A DNA stretch of 64,000 nucleotides from Desulfopila sp. IMCC35006 (lineage in GTDB: Bacteria; Desulfobacterota; Desulfobulbia; Desulfobulbales; Desulfocapsaceae), in contig NZ_SWCM01000016.1 of assembly GCF_005116645.1 (NCBI RefSeq), positions 36,916 to 100,915 on the forward strand, given 5' to 3'. The translations under genes and the position numbers were made by a program. Under the pieces are notes generated by a model that was not told the origin of the DNA, ran no database searches, and was given only the letters and a program-made list of their open reading frames with translations. Shown here piece after piece: positions 45,664 to 54,905 of the stretch. Numbering within the stretch: the stretch's first letter is position 1; each line of letters opens with the position of its first letter.

Positions 45664-46704
45664 TCACCGCAGGCACTCGCCTGCTTCCTGCTCAAGCAGA
45701 ACAAACGGCGGAGGGTGGAGCAAACCTTCAATCCACCGCGAGGGCCAGCCTTGCCGCCCATGCAAGGCCCCCAGTAAAGCGCCTAAAACGGCCCCCCTGC
45801 CGGCATTGTCGCCGCCGCACATAGTGTTGGCAATCATTCCATCTTCCGGTGAATCCTGATATTTAAGGGCAAAATACAGTGTTGCCGGGACAGATTGATC
45901 GACATAACACGCCGACGAAAAATGTTTGCCCACGACAATTGAATCGGGGTAGATGCCAAGGCCCTGCAGCCCCTCTGCGTCAATATCCAGAGATGACGCC
46001 TTACTCCCCTCTGAAATCGACTGATCAAGCGATACGCCCTGCAGAAGGTTGAGAAGGGTGACGGCAATCAATTCCCCCCATCTTCGCATGGCGGCCCCAC
46101 CATGGGTTAACGAAAGGTGCTGCAGGGAGACGGTCTTTGCAGCAGCAGGATTCCTGCACAACGCAATGGTCAAAGGGAGCATCAGGCTGAATCCGCCGAG
46201 ATGATTTTCATCCATCCGGCCGCACTGAGCCGGTTCTTTCCCTCGGCCATAATTGGTGAAAAAATGCCTGAGATACTCTTCAACATAGGTATCGTTATGA
46301 CGCCCGGGCGTGGTCATAAACGCAATGAGTCTTTCAAGCCAGGCTTTGGCCGAATAGCCGCCGTCGTTATGCAGAAGCAGCAAAAGTTCTCGTGCCAGTT
46401 GCAGATTGAGTGTATTTTCGCCGGCCCGAAGAAACTGGTGGTAATGGATGTCTCTTTTGCCCCAGTATTGCGCCTGCTCGTGGAGGATGTCCGGCGTTCC
46501 AGGTGGCGGCGTGTAGGACGAACGCCAGAGAATTGAATCGGGATGCGGATTGCGGGGGTTCAGGTAGTCTGTCACCTCGCCATAGTCAGATTTGAGGGCC
46601 TGGACGTTATAATACCAGTGGACAGGCATCGCCAGGGCATCGCCAATGAACATGCCGAGAAGCGCACCGTCAACACGGTCCGCCATTGAAATGGAATGGC
46701 CCAT
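45664..46704 (-). CDS. ADP-ribosylglycohydrolase-fold protein, degenerate metal motif
   Basis: The 346-residue protein matches the ADP-ribosylglycohydrolase/DraG fold: DRVDGALLGMFIGDALAMPVHW at the N-terminus, HGGAAMRRWGELIAVTLLNL in the middle and CGGDNAGRGAVLGALLGALHG near the C-terminus. Family members normally have GGDTDT in that last motif to bind the Mg ions; here it reads GGDNAG, losing the second Asp. It may bind one metal or act on a different ligand. The first possible codon is TTG at 46716; the ATG at 46704 or 46686 is more likely the start. It is not evidently in an operon. Confidence 0.78.
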   Translation of the reverse strand: MGHSISMADRVDGALLGMFIGDALAMPVHWYYNVQALKSDYGEVTDYLNPRNPHPDSILWRSSYTPPPGTPDILHEQAQYWGKRDIHYHQFLRAGENTLNLQLARELLLLLHNDGGYSAKAWLERLIAFMTTPGRHNDTYVEEYLRHFFTNYGRGKEPAQCGRMDENHLGGFSLMLPLTIALCRNPAAAKTVSLQHLSLTHGGAAMRRWGELIAVTLLNLLQGVSLDQSISEGSKASSLDIDAEGLQGLGIYPDSIVVGKHFSSACYVDQSVPATLYFALKYQDSPEDGMIANTMCGGDNAGRGAVLGALLGALHGRQGWPSRWIEGLLHPPPFVLLEQEAGECLR

Positions 46705-46857
46705 CTGAATTATCAAAACCCCGTTTAGCTGCCAAGCACTGATCTTTCTTAAAATAATCAGCGGGCAAATTCAGTTGTCTACAATACCACCAAGGAAATC
46801 TACTGTTGGGTAACAATATTTAGGAGGACCAAACATGTCAAGGAACCGGATACAATT

Positions 46858-48066
46858 TCAAAAATATCCCGGATAAAACCATGCCCCGGCCAGAGAACCT
46901 TTTTTGATGACAGCGCAGCCCTCAGGTAGTTCAATCAGGGCGTTGGCTTTCGCCATGGCTGCAAATCTAGTCAGATTGCTCAGAGGAACAGCATGGAGCG
47001 ACCCGCCGGCAGAGTGCACTCTGCTGTAGACCAGCTGGGTCCAGTCCGTTTGCCCGACAAGTTCTTCGGAGACAAAGACCTGCTTTTTTCGAGGCAGACA
47101 GTCCAAAAAACCCATGAGCCGGCGGACTCCGGACAGGGCGAGCAGGAGCAGGGCCACATGGTTCGATGGCGGCCCCCCCGGCAGGTTAAACACAATGGTC
47201 TTGCCAACCATTCCCATACAGGCACCTTTGCCCGGTCCAATGCGAACGCGATGGAAGATCTTCACCATACCGATCTGCTCCATCGCCCGAAGGGTGAGAT
47301 CTTTATCCCCATCCAGCACACCACCACAGGTTATCAGCATATCAACCTGTCGCACAATGTCTTGGAAATGCTCGTGCAGCGTATAAAGGTTGTCGCGCAC
47401 GAGCACAGTCGATGCCGTTATTCCCATGGCCTGCAGTTCAGCTGCAGCGGTCACCATGTTGCTCGCTGCCACTTTTCCTTCGGTGAGAGGGTCGCCGGGC
47501 CAGACAAGTTCGCTGCCCGTTGCGGCAATGGCAACCCTCGGTACCGGATAGCAGATGACTTCCTTGACCCCGGCCGCAGCCAGCAGGCCGAGGTGAGCCG
47601 GGCCAAGCATCTCTCCCTGGGCCAGAACCCTCTGGTGCTGGACGATATCACTTCCTTTACAGAGAATATTCAACCCGATTCGGGAGTCCGCCGTAATCGT
47701 CACCGCTGCCCCGCTGACCTCGGCAAACTCCGAGGCCAGTACCGCGGTAGCCCCCTGCGGAACAGCTGCCCCGGTCATGATGCGCACGGCAGTTCCGGAG
47801 CTCACGTGAACCCCCGCCTTCTCATCGCCTGCCGTCAAAGAACCGGTGACGGCAAGAGTCACCGGATGACTCGGTGATGCTTCGGCAATATCGGATGAAA
47901 CTACGGCAAAACCATCTTTTAAGGAGCTATCGACCGTCGGACAATTATGAACGGCGTACACATCCTCAGCACACACCAGCCCAAGAGCTTTATCAAGAGG
48001 AATTCTTACAGGCTGAAGCGACTCCAGCATGCTGATACACCTATGGGCCTCGGTCAAAGAGATCAT
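46858..48066 (-). CDS. moeA: Molybdopterin molybdenumtransferase
   Basis: This 402-residue protein inserts molybdate into adenylated molybdopterin in cofactor synthesis. It has the MoeA features: MISLTEAHRCISML start, DSSLKDGFAV, the domain II beta barrel (TVGSLTAGDEKAG region), the MoaB-like domain with TGSELVWPG and TCGGVLDGDKD, and NLPGGPPSNHV. The start at 48066 matches the family N-terminus. It lies 23 bases after the metallo-beta-lactamase-fold gene on the same strand, so the two are probably cotranscribed. It would supply the fdhA molybdo- or tungsto-cofactor. The paired MobA/MoaB genes are elsewhere. Confidence 0.9.
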   Translation of the reverse strand: MISLTEAHRCISMLESLQPVRIPLDKALGLVCAEDVYAVHNCPTVDSSLKDGFAVVSSDIAEASPSHPVTLAVTGSLTAGDEKAGVHVSSGTAVRIMTGAAVPQGATAVLASEFAEVSGAAVTITADSRIGLNILCKGSDIVQHQRVLAQGEMLGPAHLGLLAAAGVKEVICYPVPRVAIAATGSELVWPGDPLTEGKVAASNMVTAAAELQAMGITASTVLVRDNLYTLHEHFQDIVRQVDMLITCGGVLDGDKDLTLRAMEQIGMVKIFHRVRIGPGKGACMGMVGKTIVFNLPGGPPSNHVALLLLALSGVRRLMGFLDCLPRKKQVFVSEELVGQTDWTQLVYSRVHSAGGSLHAVPLSNLTRFAAMAKANALIELPEGCAVIKKGSLAGAWFYPGYF

Positions 48067-48089
48067 GAGCTCATGGCATGCAATAGGGG

Positions 48090-48926
48090 TTAGAAAACAA
48101 AAGACATCCCGGCCGCACCCGGGCAGCAGGCTTCGGCGAAGGCGGCACTGAGCTGGCCGGTGGCCGAGTCTCCAGTACAATGGCAGGGTATAATCTGATC
48201 CGGCGCCAATACCCGCAGGGCAGCGATGGTGTGTGCCAGTTGCTGTTCTCCTGCATGCATGAGATGAAAACCACCTATCACCGCCCGTATCCGCATGCCT
48301 TCATTGAGCTGTTGCACATAAGCCAAGGTGTTGCCCAGGCCGGCATGGGCACAACCGACGCAGACCACCAGGCCTGTTTCTGTTCGGATCCACAGAGCCA
48401 TGTCATCGTCAATTGGATCCGGCCGCTGGCCTTTAGGATCGAGGAAAAATGGTTCGCCGGTATCCTCACTATCGGTTTTATGGGGAATGAGCCCGGTCAG
48501 ACCGATAGTATCAGTCAACAACAAAAAATGTTGCACCCAGTGCACCCGCTTCGATGGCAGTTTATCGATGACTTGCATGACATCATGGGGCATTTGAATA
48601 GACTTTGGTATACCGCTTCGCACACTATAACGGGGAATCACCGCCCCGGGATGACAATATAACTCAGGCTTACCGGTCGTGCGAAGGCACATGGGAACGC
48701 CTCCGGTGTGATCGTAGTGACCGTGGCTGAGTACGAGGATATCGGTTGCCGCCAAATCAATGCCCAGGGCAGCGGCGTTTTTTTCGATAGCAGTCCCCTG
48801 GCCGGTATCAAACAGGAGGTTTTTGTCGCCGGTTTCTATCCACAATGAAAAACCATGCTCGGCTACCAGGTCTGAGCTGGCTTTATTATCGACCAGAATT
48901 GTAATTCTTGTTGTATCTGCGTTCAT
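48090..48926 (-). CDS. Metallo-beta-lactamase-fold hydrolase (second copy of subgroup)
   Basis: This 278-residue protein resembles the one at 16027-16863 closely in layout and exactly in length: FDTGQGTAIEKNA, LSHGHYDHTGG, GCAHAG and PCHCTG carry the metal ligands. Its ATG at 48926 is chosen as the start because the conserved strand (RITILVDNKAS) follows; the upstream part lacks homologous character. It is cotranscribed with moeA, unlike its paralogue, so its role may be linked to molybdopterin or folate-like chemistry (the subgroup is annotated with an aminobenzene-phosphate synthase relative). The substrate is unknown. Confidence 0.85.
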   Translation of the reverse strand: MNADTTRITILVDNKASSDLVAEHGFSLWIETGDKNLLFDTGQGTAIEKNAAALGIDLAATDILVLSHGHYDHTGGVPMCLRTTGKPELYCHPGAVIPRYSVRSGIPKSIQMPHDVMQVIDKLPSKRVHWVQHFLLLTDTIGLTGLIPHKTDSEDTGEPFFLDPKGQRPDPIDDDMALWIRTETGLVVCVGCAHAGLGNTLAYVQQLNEGMRIRAVIGGFHLMHAGEQQLAHTIAALRVLAPDQIIPCHCTGDSATGQLSAAFAEACCPGAAGMSFVF

Positions 48927-49150
48927 CTTGAGTATCTCGACACATAAACTTGACAATCGACCCAGGCCAACCGTGTCATGAAGAACCACGTATGCCTGTC
49001 TGATGACAGAGCATCGGACAGGATAACCAGGCAGGCCCGGAGATCGACAGCGACATTTCAGGAAAAAGGATGCATGAGGCGTACGCGCCACATCGAGTTA
49101 TAGATTATACTCTATCTGGGTCTGCTTTTCCCTTTTTCCCTTTCAATTGC

Positions 49151-50848
49151 TCATTTTTTCCGCGGATACGGCCAAGCCATGATACCTCCTTCCATGACCT
49201 GAACATTGGTGTAGCCGTGTGCCCGGAGGATGAGTTCCGCCTCATACCCGCGAAGCGATACCTTGCAGAAACAGATAATCTCTGCATTCTTGTCGGCCGG
49301 GAGTTCATTCAGGCGCGAGCGCAGGGCACCAATAGGTATGAGGTGCTCGCCGATGCCAAGATGCATTTCTTCGTATTCAACCGGGCTGCGACCATCCAGA
49401 AAGTATGGTTTTTCACCGTGCTGGATTTTATCCCATACCGCGGTGGTCGAAATACCAGTCATTCGGCCCTTGAGTTTGTTCTGCATGATATGGGCCGAAG
49501 CAATGAAATGGTCGATGGCCAGGGAAAAAGGCGGTGCGTAGGGAAGATCGGCATTGACCAGGTCTTCCACCGTCAGCTTACCCTTGATGGCTATGGCAGC
49601 GGTGGCAATCTGTTTGCTGACATCGCCCGCTCCCACGCACTGATAGCCGAGCAGGCGCTGGTCCTTGGTGCTGACCAGCATTTTCGACACAAGAAGCTTG
49701 GCCCCCATGAAGCCCGGTTTATCAGGACTGGCATTGACCACCGTCTGGTATTCGGTCAATCCCATACGTTCGGCGGCTTTCACGGAAAGACCGGTGGATC
49801 CGGCAGAGAAGTCAAAAATCTTGCAGATACCCGTATGAAAGGTGCCGGGAAAGGTCACACAATCGCCGAGGACAACATTTTCTCCTGCGACCCGCCCTTC
49901 GAGGTTGGCAAGATCACCCATCGGGGCAAAGACCGGCTCACCGCTGATCAGACTGGGGATTTCGACACAGTCCCCGGCCGCATAGATGTCGGGGTCTGAG
50001 GTCTGCATGTGCTGATTGACCGTAATGCCGCCGAATTTTCCGGTTGTAAGGCCGGCAGCTTTGGCGAGATCACTGTTGGGACGCACGCCGATTGCCATGA
50101 CGGCCAGTTCACAGTCAATAACCGTTCCATCCGCAAGTTCAACACCGGCGAGTTTGCCGTCTTTGCCGATGAATTTTTTCACTCCATTAGAGGTTAAAAC
50201 CTGCACTCCTTTACTGCGCATATGATTTTCAACCAGACGGGCCAGATCCCAGTCGAGAAAAGTCAGCACCTGGTCAAGCGCTTCCACTACCGTAACTTTG
50301 ATACCCGAGAGCTGCAATGCCTCGCAGGTCTCAACACCAATCAAACCACCGCCGACGACCACCGCCTGGTGGACTTTTTTTTCATCACGGAGGCGACGCA
50401 GGTAATCGGTATCTTCCATGCTCAGGAGAGTGGTGATACCGTCAAGATCGATGCCGGGAATTGGCGGCATGTTGGGTTTTGCCCCGGTGCTGATTATCAG
50501 CTTGTCGTACGAAAGAACCTGCTCGACGCCGGTTTTGACATTACGGCAAGCCACCTGTTTTTCTTTGCGGTCAATTGCCAGCACCTCTGTTTCCACTAAG
50601 GCCTTGATTGCCTTGGCCTTGTCAAAGAAGGCCGGGTCACGAGGGACACCGGTTGGGGTGCAGAGCAGGAGATTCCGGTCGTTAAAGACCCCGCCGACAT
50701 AGTATGGATAACCGCACGAAGCCATGGAAAGATCGGGCGATTTCTGGATAAGGGTAATCTTGGCAAATTCATCAAGTCTCCTGGCTTTGGCAGCCGCCTT
50801 GGCACCTGCGGCAGAGCCGCCTATAACAACTATTTTCTTTGATTCCAC
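49151..50848 (-). CDS. FAD-dependent CoA-disulfide reductase with C-terminal rhodanese
   Basis: This 565-residue protein is a CoADR-Rhd type enzyme: N-terminal FAD motif GGSAAGAK (about 10-17), single redox cysteine C45 in SMASCGYPYY, NAD(P)H motif GGGLIGVE near 150, a pyridine-nucleotide disulfide dimerisation domain and a rhodanese domain (about 470-560) with cysteine in ICFCKVSLRGYEA. Such enzymes reduce CoA disulfides or polysulfides, a plausible role in a sulfur-metabolising anaerobe. GTG at 50848 is the start because AAGGAG lies seven bases before it; ATG at 50899 has no such site. It is a single-gene unit as far as can be seen. Confidence 0.9.
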   Translation of the reverse strand: MESKKIVVIGGSAAGAKAAAKARRLDEFAKITLIQKSPDLSMASCGYPYYVGGVFNDRNLLLCTPTGVPRDPAFFDKAKAIKALVETEVLAIDRKEKQVACRNVKTGVEQVLSYDKLIISTGAKPNMPPIPGIDLDGITTLLSMEDTDYLRRLRDEKKVHQAVVVGGGLIGVETCEALQLSGIKVTVVEALDQVLTFLDWDLARLVENHMRSKGVQVLTSNGVKKFIGKDGKLAGVELADGTVIDCELAVMAIGVRPNSDLAKAAGLTTGKFGGITVNQHMQTSDPDIYAAGDCVEIPSLISGEPVFAPMGDLANLEGRVAGENVVLGDCVTFPGTFHTGICKIFDFSAGSTGLSVKAAERMGLTEYQTVVNASPDKPGFMGAKLLVSKMLVSTKDQRLLGYQCVGAGDVSKQIATAAIAIKGKLTVEDLVNADLPYAPPFSLAIDHFIASAHIMQNKLKGRMTGISTTAVWDKIQHGEKPYFLDGRSPVEYEEMHLGIGEHLIPIGALRSRLNELPADKNAEIICFCKVSLRGYEAELILRAHGYTNVQVMEGGIMAWPYPRKK

Positions 50849-51500
50849 GACGTATCTCCTTAAAATGAATGAAGGTGAAACATTTCCGCATCTCTTCAAA
50901 AATTACAAATTCTGTCTTGGAAGCGATGGCAGAACGACAATCGAGATCAAAGATCCGGCAGGACGTATGCAACCCTGCTTTATCCTTTTTTACCGCTGAC
51001 AGGCAGCAGGGCATGGCCAGAATTCACCATCAGGTAGCCTGAGACGGTACCTGCATTTTCTTCCGCAACAGTTTGCAATTTCACAATTTCATTAAGCAAC
51101 TAAGATGCCATGCAACAGCCGATATCAGTAATATCTCATATGTTACCGAAATCACATATCATATAAAAAACAAAACAGCACCAGGCTTATCAATCAGTAA
51201 TCAGCAGAGTCGCACACCTGCGACCCATTGTGACGCTGTTTGGTCGCACTGCTGCGACTCTTTGCCCGATCATCCAACCGATAAGTGATGCAGTTTCGCT
51301 TGTTTTCCGGCCTCCCTGGGGAATAATTCCGTCACTTTCCACATCCCGCTCAACACAGTCGCAACCGAGCGGTCATATTGCATACCGATTTTCTTCAGCA
51401 TCCCAATTACAGCCCCTGGTATATCAGAAGCCTGAAACGTTGGCTCCAGGCAAACCGCACATCTGGCATTGCAAATGAGTCAATGAAGAACCATTCCGGA
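50849..51500. other. Intergenic region, no gene seen
   Basis: A 652-base stretch without a supportable gene lies between the CoA-disulfide reductase start and the Ada stop. It is mostly AT-rich around 51090-51190, where promoters for the leftward reductase may lie. No repeat, terminator or RNA was recognised. Confidence 0.5.
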
Positions 51501-52553
51501 TCAGGCTTCTTCTCTTTCTTGGTCAAGCAATCGTCTTTTCCTCTCCGCGCCCCAGCGATAGCCACCAGGTCTGCCGTCTTTGGATATGACCCTATGACAC
51601 GGGATAACAACAGCCAGCTTGTTTGCGGCGCAGGCAGACGCCACGGCACGCACCGCTTTCGGGTTGCCGATCCTCCTGGCTACTTCTGTATAGCTGAGGG
51701 TTTCACCGGGCTTGATTTGCCGGAGCACGTCCCAGACCTGCTGCTGAAAGGCAGTTCCCTGAATATCAAGTGGCAGAGTGCAGCTGCTGTGCGGAGTATT
51801 GATCAGCCGAACGACCTCCCGGAGCAACCGCACAAAATCAGACCCTGCGTGTTGCAGATGCGCCCCTGGAAATCGATCTTGTACCTGTTGAGGCAATAGC
51901 GCCGGATCATCACCAAATTCTATCGCACAAACCCCACGGTCTGTGGCGGCCACAATAAGCCACCCAAATTCGCATTCGGCAAGTCCATAATGAAGCGTGA
52001 TGCCAGCCCCTCCAGCTCGATAATCGCCGGGCTTCATCGCCAGACGATCCCGGTTCCTGGAATAGACACCACTGCTCGATGAGAAACCGGCATTATAAAT
52101 TGCATCAGTTATGGATTCACTTGCTTTCAGGCTGTCCTTAAAGCGTCGTGCCTGGTGACCTGATGCGTATTTTTTTGGGGTGACGCCGACCAGATTCGTG
52201 AACAGCCGATGAAAGTGATACGGACTCATGCCGACGGCATCAGCGAGATCCTTCAGCTTTGGTGGACGATCGCTTTGCTCTATGTCCCTGCATGCTTGAA
52301 TTATTTTCTGCTCATTTTGTTCATTTTTGCTGTTTCCGGTGGGATTACATTTCCTGCATGCCCGGTACCCGGCAGACTGCGCCTCTTTGCAGCTGGCAAA
52401 GTACTCGACGTTTGCACGGTTCGGCAGCCTGGAGGAGCAGCCAGGCCGGCAAAAAACACCTGTTGTAATGACACCGTAATAGAAAGAGCCGTCAGCCGCC
52501 TTCTCTCTATTGGCAACTGCATGCCAGCGCCTCTCGTCTGAATCGTACATCAT
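51501..52553 (-). CDS. ada: Ada-type methylated-DNA repair protein and regulator
   Basis: The 350-residue protein has the three Ada parts: the N-terminal zinc/methyl-phosphotriester domain (FCRPGCSSRLPNRANV, CRKCNP; four cysteines around 34-70), an AraC-like helix-turn-helix (LKDLADAVGMSPYHFHRLF) near 105, and the C-terminal O6-methylguanine methyltransferase with the PCHR motif (VIPCHRVI). It moves methyl groups to itself and then activates the adaptive response. The ribosome binding region GGAGGGGGG precedes the ATG. It lies upstream of the chromate operon on the opposite strand. Confidence 0.93.
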   Translation of the reverse strand: MMYDSDERRWHAVANREKAADGSFYYGVITTGVFCRPGCSSRLPNRANVEYFASCKEAQSAGYRACRKCNPTGNSKNEQNEQKIIQACRDIEQSDRPPKLKDLADAVGMSPYHFHRLFTNLVGVTPKKYASGHQARRFKDSLKASESITDAIYNAGFSSSSGVYSRNRDRLAMKPGDYRAGGAGITLHYGLAECEFGWLIVAATDRGVCAIEFGDDPALLPQQVQDRFPGAHLQHAGSDFVRLLREVVRLINTPHSSCTLPLDIQGTAFQQQVWDVLRQIKPGETLSYTEVARRIGNPKAVRAVASACAANKLAVVIPCHRVISKDGRPGGYRWGAERKRRLLDQEREEA

Positions 52554-52985
52554 AACCCCCCTCCTCTGGCCCTGTCTTGTTACCCTGTCGATACCGCTTC
52601 AGGTCACGCTGTTCCCCCTGCAACCCAGTCCCGTGCAGAACGGCACTGACAGGGACAAGTAATACTCTCAGCAGGAGCTCTACAAGAGAAGTTCATGGGT
52701 TTGACTCTACGCTCCATGCGTCTGCCTCATCTGCTTGGTGATAGACACAATATAAAAACATTTTGACCAGAAACACTCTGATTCTTGCGCTACAATTCAT
52801 CTTTAAAAAGAACAGTATTCCCATTCCTGCCATGTAGCGTGCTTCCGTCATGCATACCATAGCCGCCGGCGCGGTTTTCTGCAGAAGCAGTATCGCCGAC
52901 CACTCGTTTCTTCCAATATAAATGCATTCCTTATGCCCCTGGAGGTCTCAAACAAATCCACCCACTGCAGTTGGAAAATACTTTC
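52554..52985. other. Divergent intergenic region between ada and chrB, no gene seen
   Basis: About 430 bases with no supportable gene; it holds the chrB promoter at its right end. Confidence 0.5.
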
Positions 52986-53014
52986 TTGACAAAGTTACAC
53001 CTATAACGTATTTT
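52986..53014 (+). promoter_or_regulatory. Sigma-70-type promoter of chrB
   Basis: TTGACA (52986-52991) and TATTTT (53009-53014) are separated by 17 bp, close to the consensus. The expected transcript start is near 53021, only a few bases before the ATG at 53024, so the mRNA may be almost leaderless. Confidence 0.7.
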
Positions 53015-53019
53015 ACGTT
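53005..53019. promoter_or_regulatory. Perfect dyad overlapping the chrB -10 region
   Basis: AACGTA-TTT-TACGTT is a perfect inverted repeat (six-base arms) covering the -10 hexamer. A bound repressor would block transcription. ChrB proteins are known chromate-sensing regulators, so autoregulation is plausible. Confidence 0.55.
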
Positions 53020-53023
53020 CATT

Positions 53024-53977
53024 ATGAAAAATAAATGGATTCTCTTCTCATACTCTGTCCCTTCTTCCAACGCCAAAGCGCGAATGCGTATCTGGCGCCG
53101 TATTTCTGCTGCGGGCGCAGTCCAGCTCAAAACCGGCCTGCAGATCTTACCGGATCGGGACGACTTGCTGGAAAACATGACCTGGCTGATTGGTGAAGTA
53201 AATTCTCTTGGCGGCGAGGCGCTGGCGGTTCAGTGTGCACAGATCGAAGGGATGGAGGACGATCAGATTGAGAAACTCTTTCAGGCCCAACTTGATCCGG
53301 AATATTTACACATTCAGGCCGAAGCGAGATCCTTGCTCACCCCCCCGGAGCTGCCATTGCTTGAGGACCGAACAAAAGAACTCTCCGCTATTTTGCGCAA
53401 GCTTCGCAAACGGTGTGAGGCCCTGCAGAGCCGAGATTTTTTTCCTTCCGGTGCAGCCAGTAAGACATTGGCCGTGCTTGATGCCACCTCGGCACGGCTT
53501 CTCAAGTCTGAGGCAGCAGTCGCCCCGGTCACAGCTGTCGCTCGCAGCCAGTATCAGAGCAAAACATGGGTAACGCGCGCCCAGCCATATATCGACCGTT
53601 TAAGCAGCTCCTGGCTCATCAGCCGATTCATTGACGACAATCCCCGGTTCCGGTTTCTAGAGGCTGACGAGAAGGCTAAAACATCAGCAGGAGAGATTCC
53701 TTTTGACATTGCCGGCGCAGATTTTTCACACCAGGGTGCATTGATCACCTTTGAAGTAATGGCCCGTGATTTCGATCTGCTCCACCCTGCAATCATAAAA
53801 ATGGCGGAATTGGTACACTTTATCGATGTGCAGGAGGATGCGGTCCTTCCTGACGATGCGGCTTTACTGAAAAACATTATCGATGGCCTGGTTGCCATTT
53901 CAAGCAGCGATCACCAGTTGCTGACCAATGCCCTGCTCGTCTTCGATGCGCTGTATGCCGCATTTTCTAAAAAGTAG
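53024..53977 (+). CDS. chrB: Chromate resistance regulator ChrB
   Basis: The 317-residue protein fits ChrB: an N-terminal domain (KWILFSYSVPSSNAKARMRIWRRISAAGAVQLKTGLQILP) and a C-terminal ChrB domain with the conserved segments SSWLISRFIDDNP, EIPFDIAGADFSHQGALITFEVMA and LVHFIDVQED. ChrB senses chromate and regulates the chr operon. The start at 53024 is chosen from the domain start and the promoter position; the frame opens 102 bases upstream. It leads an operon with an HD-domain protein, an MFS transporter and chrA. Confidence 0.9.
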   Translation: MKNKWILFSYSVPSSNAKARMRIWRRISAAGAVQLKTGLQILPDRDDLLENMTWLIGEVNSLGGEALAVQCAQIEGMEDDQIEKLFQAQLDPEYLHIQAEARSLLTPPELPLLEDRTKELSAILRKLRKRCEALQSRDFFPSGAASKTLAVLDATSARLLKSEAAVAPVTAVARSQYQSKTWVTRAQPYIDRLSSSWLISRFIDDNPRFRFLEADEKAKTSAGEIPFDIAGADFSHQGALITFEVMARDFDLLHPAIIKMAELVHFIDVQEDAVLPDDAALLKNIIDGLVAISSSDHQLLTNALLVFDALYAAFSKK

Positions 53978-54114
53978 CGCGAGCAAAGCAAACTTCCAAC
54001 CATATCACATACCACCTGTTACAGACCTCACCGCATCAGGATATTTCGGTTCTCCTGATGGGGGAGCTCGGCCTTACGAACCGGCAATAAGAACCAATAC
54101 GAAAGGAAAACAGT

Positions 54115-54852
54115 ATGCCTCCCTATACAACTCATTTAGCAACAAGCGCAAAAAGGACCGGCAACAATTATCAGCCGATGCATGACTGGCTGGACAACCA
54201 CCCTGAGCAGAAAATTGCCCGGCATGACCTCGAAACTCTTGCTGAAAACAGGGATTACGTTCGTACTGCCTGGGGTGAAGAAGCGGTCTCCGAGTTCTTT
54301 CTCCATGTCGTTGAAGATCTCCTCATGAAAGAAATAACAACCCTCAAGGAGGCCGGTTGCCAGGAAGAGGCTGTTCTGCACAGCATCGAAGTGGCCAGAA
54401 AAGCCCTGGAGATTGCATCACGGGTAAAAATACCAGTGGACAAAAAACTCGTCGCCAGAGGTGCTGTCTTTCACGATCTCGGCAAAGCAAAAACCTATGG
54501 TATGGAGCACGGCGAGATCGGCGCCAAAATGGCTGCGGAGCTCGGTCTTGAACAAGAAATTCAAGATATCATCCTCAAGCATATTCGTGGCGGGTTGACA
54601 GAGCCGGAGGCCATAGAGCTTGGACTCCCGGTCAGGGATTACACGCTTAAAACGGTGGAGGAGAAGATAATCATCTACGCTGACAGGATGGTTGACATCT
54701 ACATTGATGGTATTGTCCCGGATGCCAATGAAAAAATGGCCGAAGAACGATTCGTCGAAATTCTCCAAGGTTATCAGAAGTATGGAAAAAATAAGACGAC
54801 TCTGCAGCGATATGTCGCCCTGGACAAAGAAATACAGGGTTGGATGAAATAA
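54115..54852 (+). CDS. HD-domain (HDIG) phosphohydrolase-like protein
   Basis: This 245-residue protein has an HD domain from about 80 to 220: HSIEVARKALEIA, then the metal-binding pair in GAVFHDLGKAKTYGMEHGEIGA and DRMVDI. The first 75 residues are helical (EAVSEFFLHVVEDLLMKEI). HD proteins hydrolyse phosphates of nucleotides or other compounds; the substrate is unknown. AAAGGAAA precedes the ATG. It lies between chrB and the MFS gene. An HD gene in a chromate operon is unusual. Confidence 0.85.
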   Translation: MPPYTTHLATSAKRTGNNYQPMHDWLDNHPEQKIARHDLETLAENRDYVRTAWGEEAVSEFFLHVVEDLLMKEITTLKEAGCQEEAVLHSIEVARKALEIASRVKIPVDKKLVARGAVFHDLGKAKTYGMEHGEIGAKMAAELGLEQEIQDIILKHIRGGLTEPEAIELGLPVRDYTLKTVEEKIIIYADRMVDIYIDGIVPDANEKMAEERFVEILQGYQKYGKNKTTLQRYVALDKEIQGWMK

Positions 54853-54858
54853 AACTGC

Positions 54859-54887
54859 AAGCCCGGGGGCACAGCCCACCCGGGCTT
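54859..54887 (+). terminator. GC-rich hairpin between HD and MFS genes (attenuator-like)
   Basis: AAGCCCGGG and CCCGGGCTT are perfect nine-base arms around an 11-base loop, followed by GTTAATTATT, a weak U-rich tract. It begins seven bases after the HD gene stop, so it may reduce, not stop, transcription into the MFS and chrA genes. Confidence 0.5.
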
Positions 54888-54905
54888 GTTAATTATTTGC
54901 ATGAT

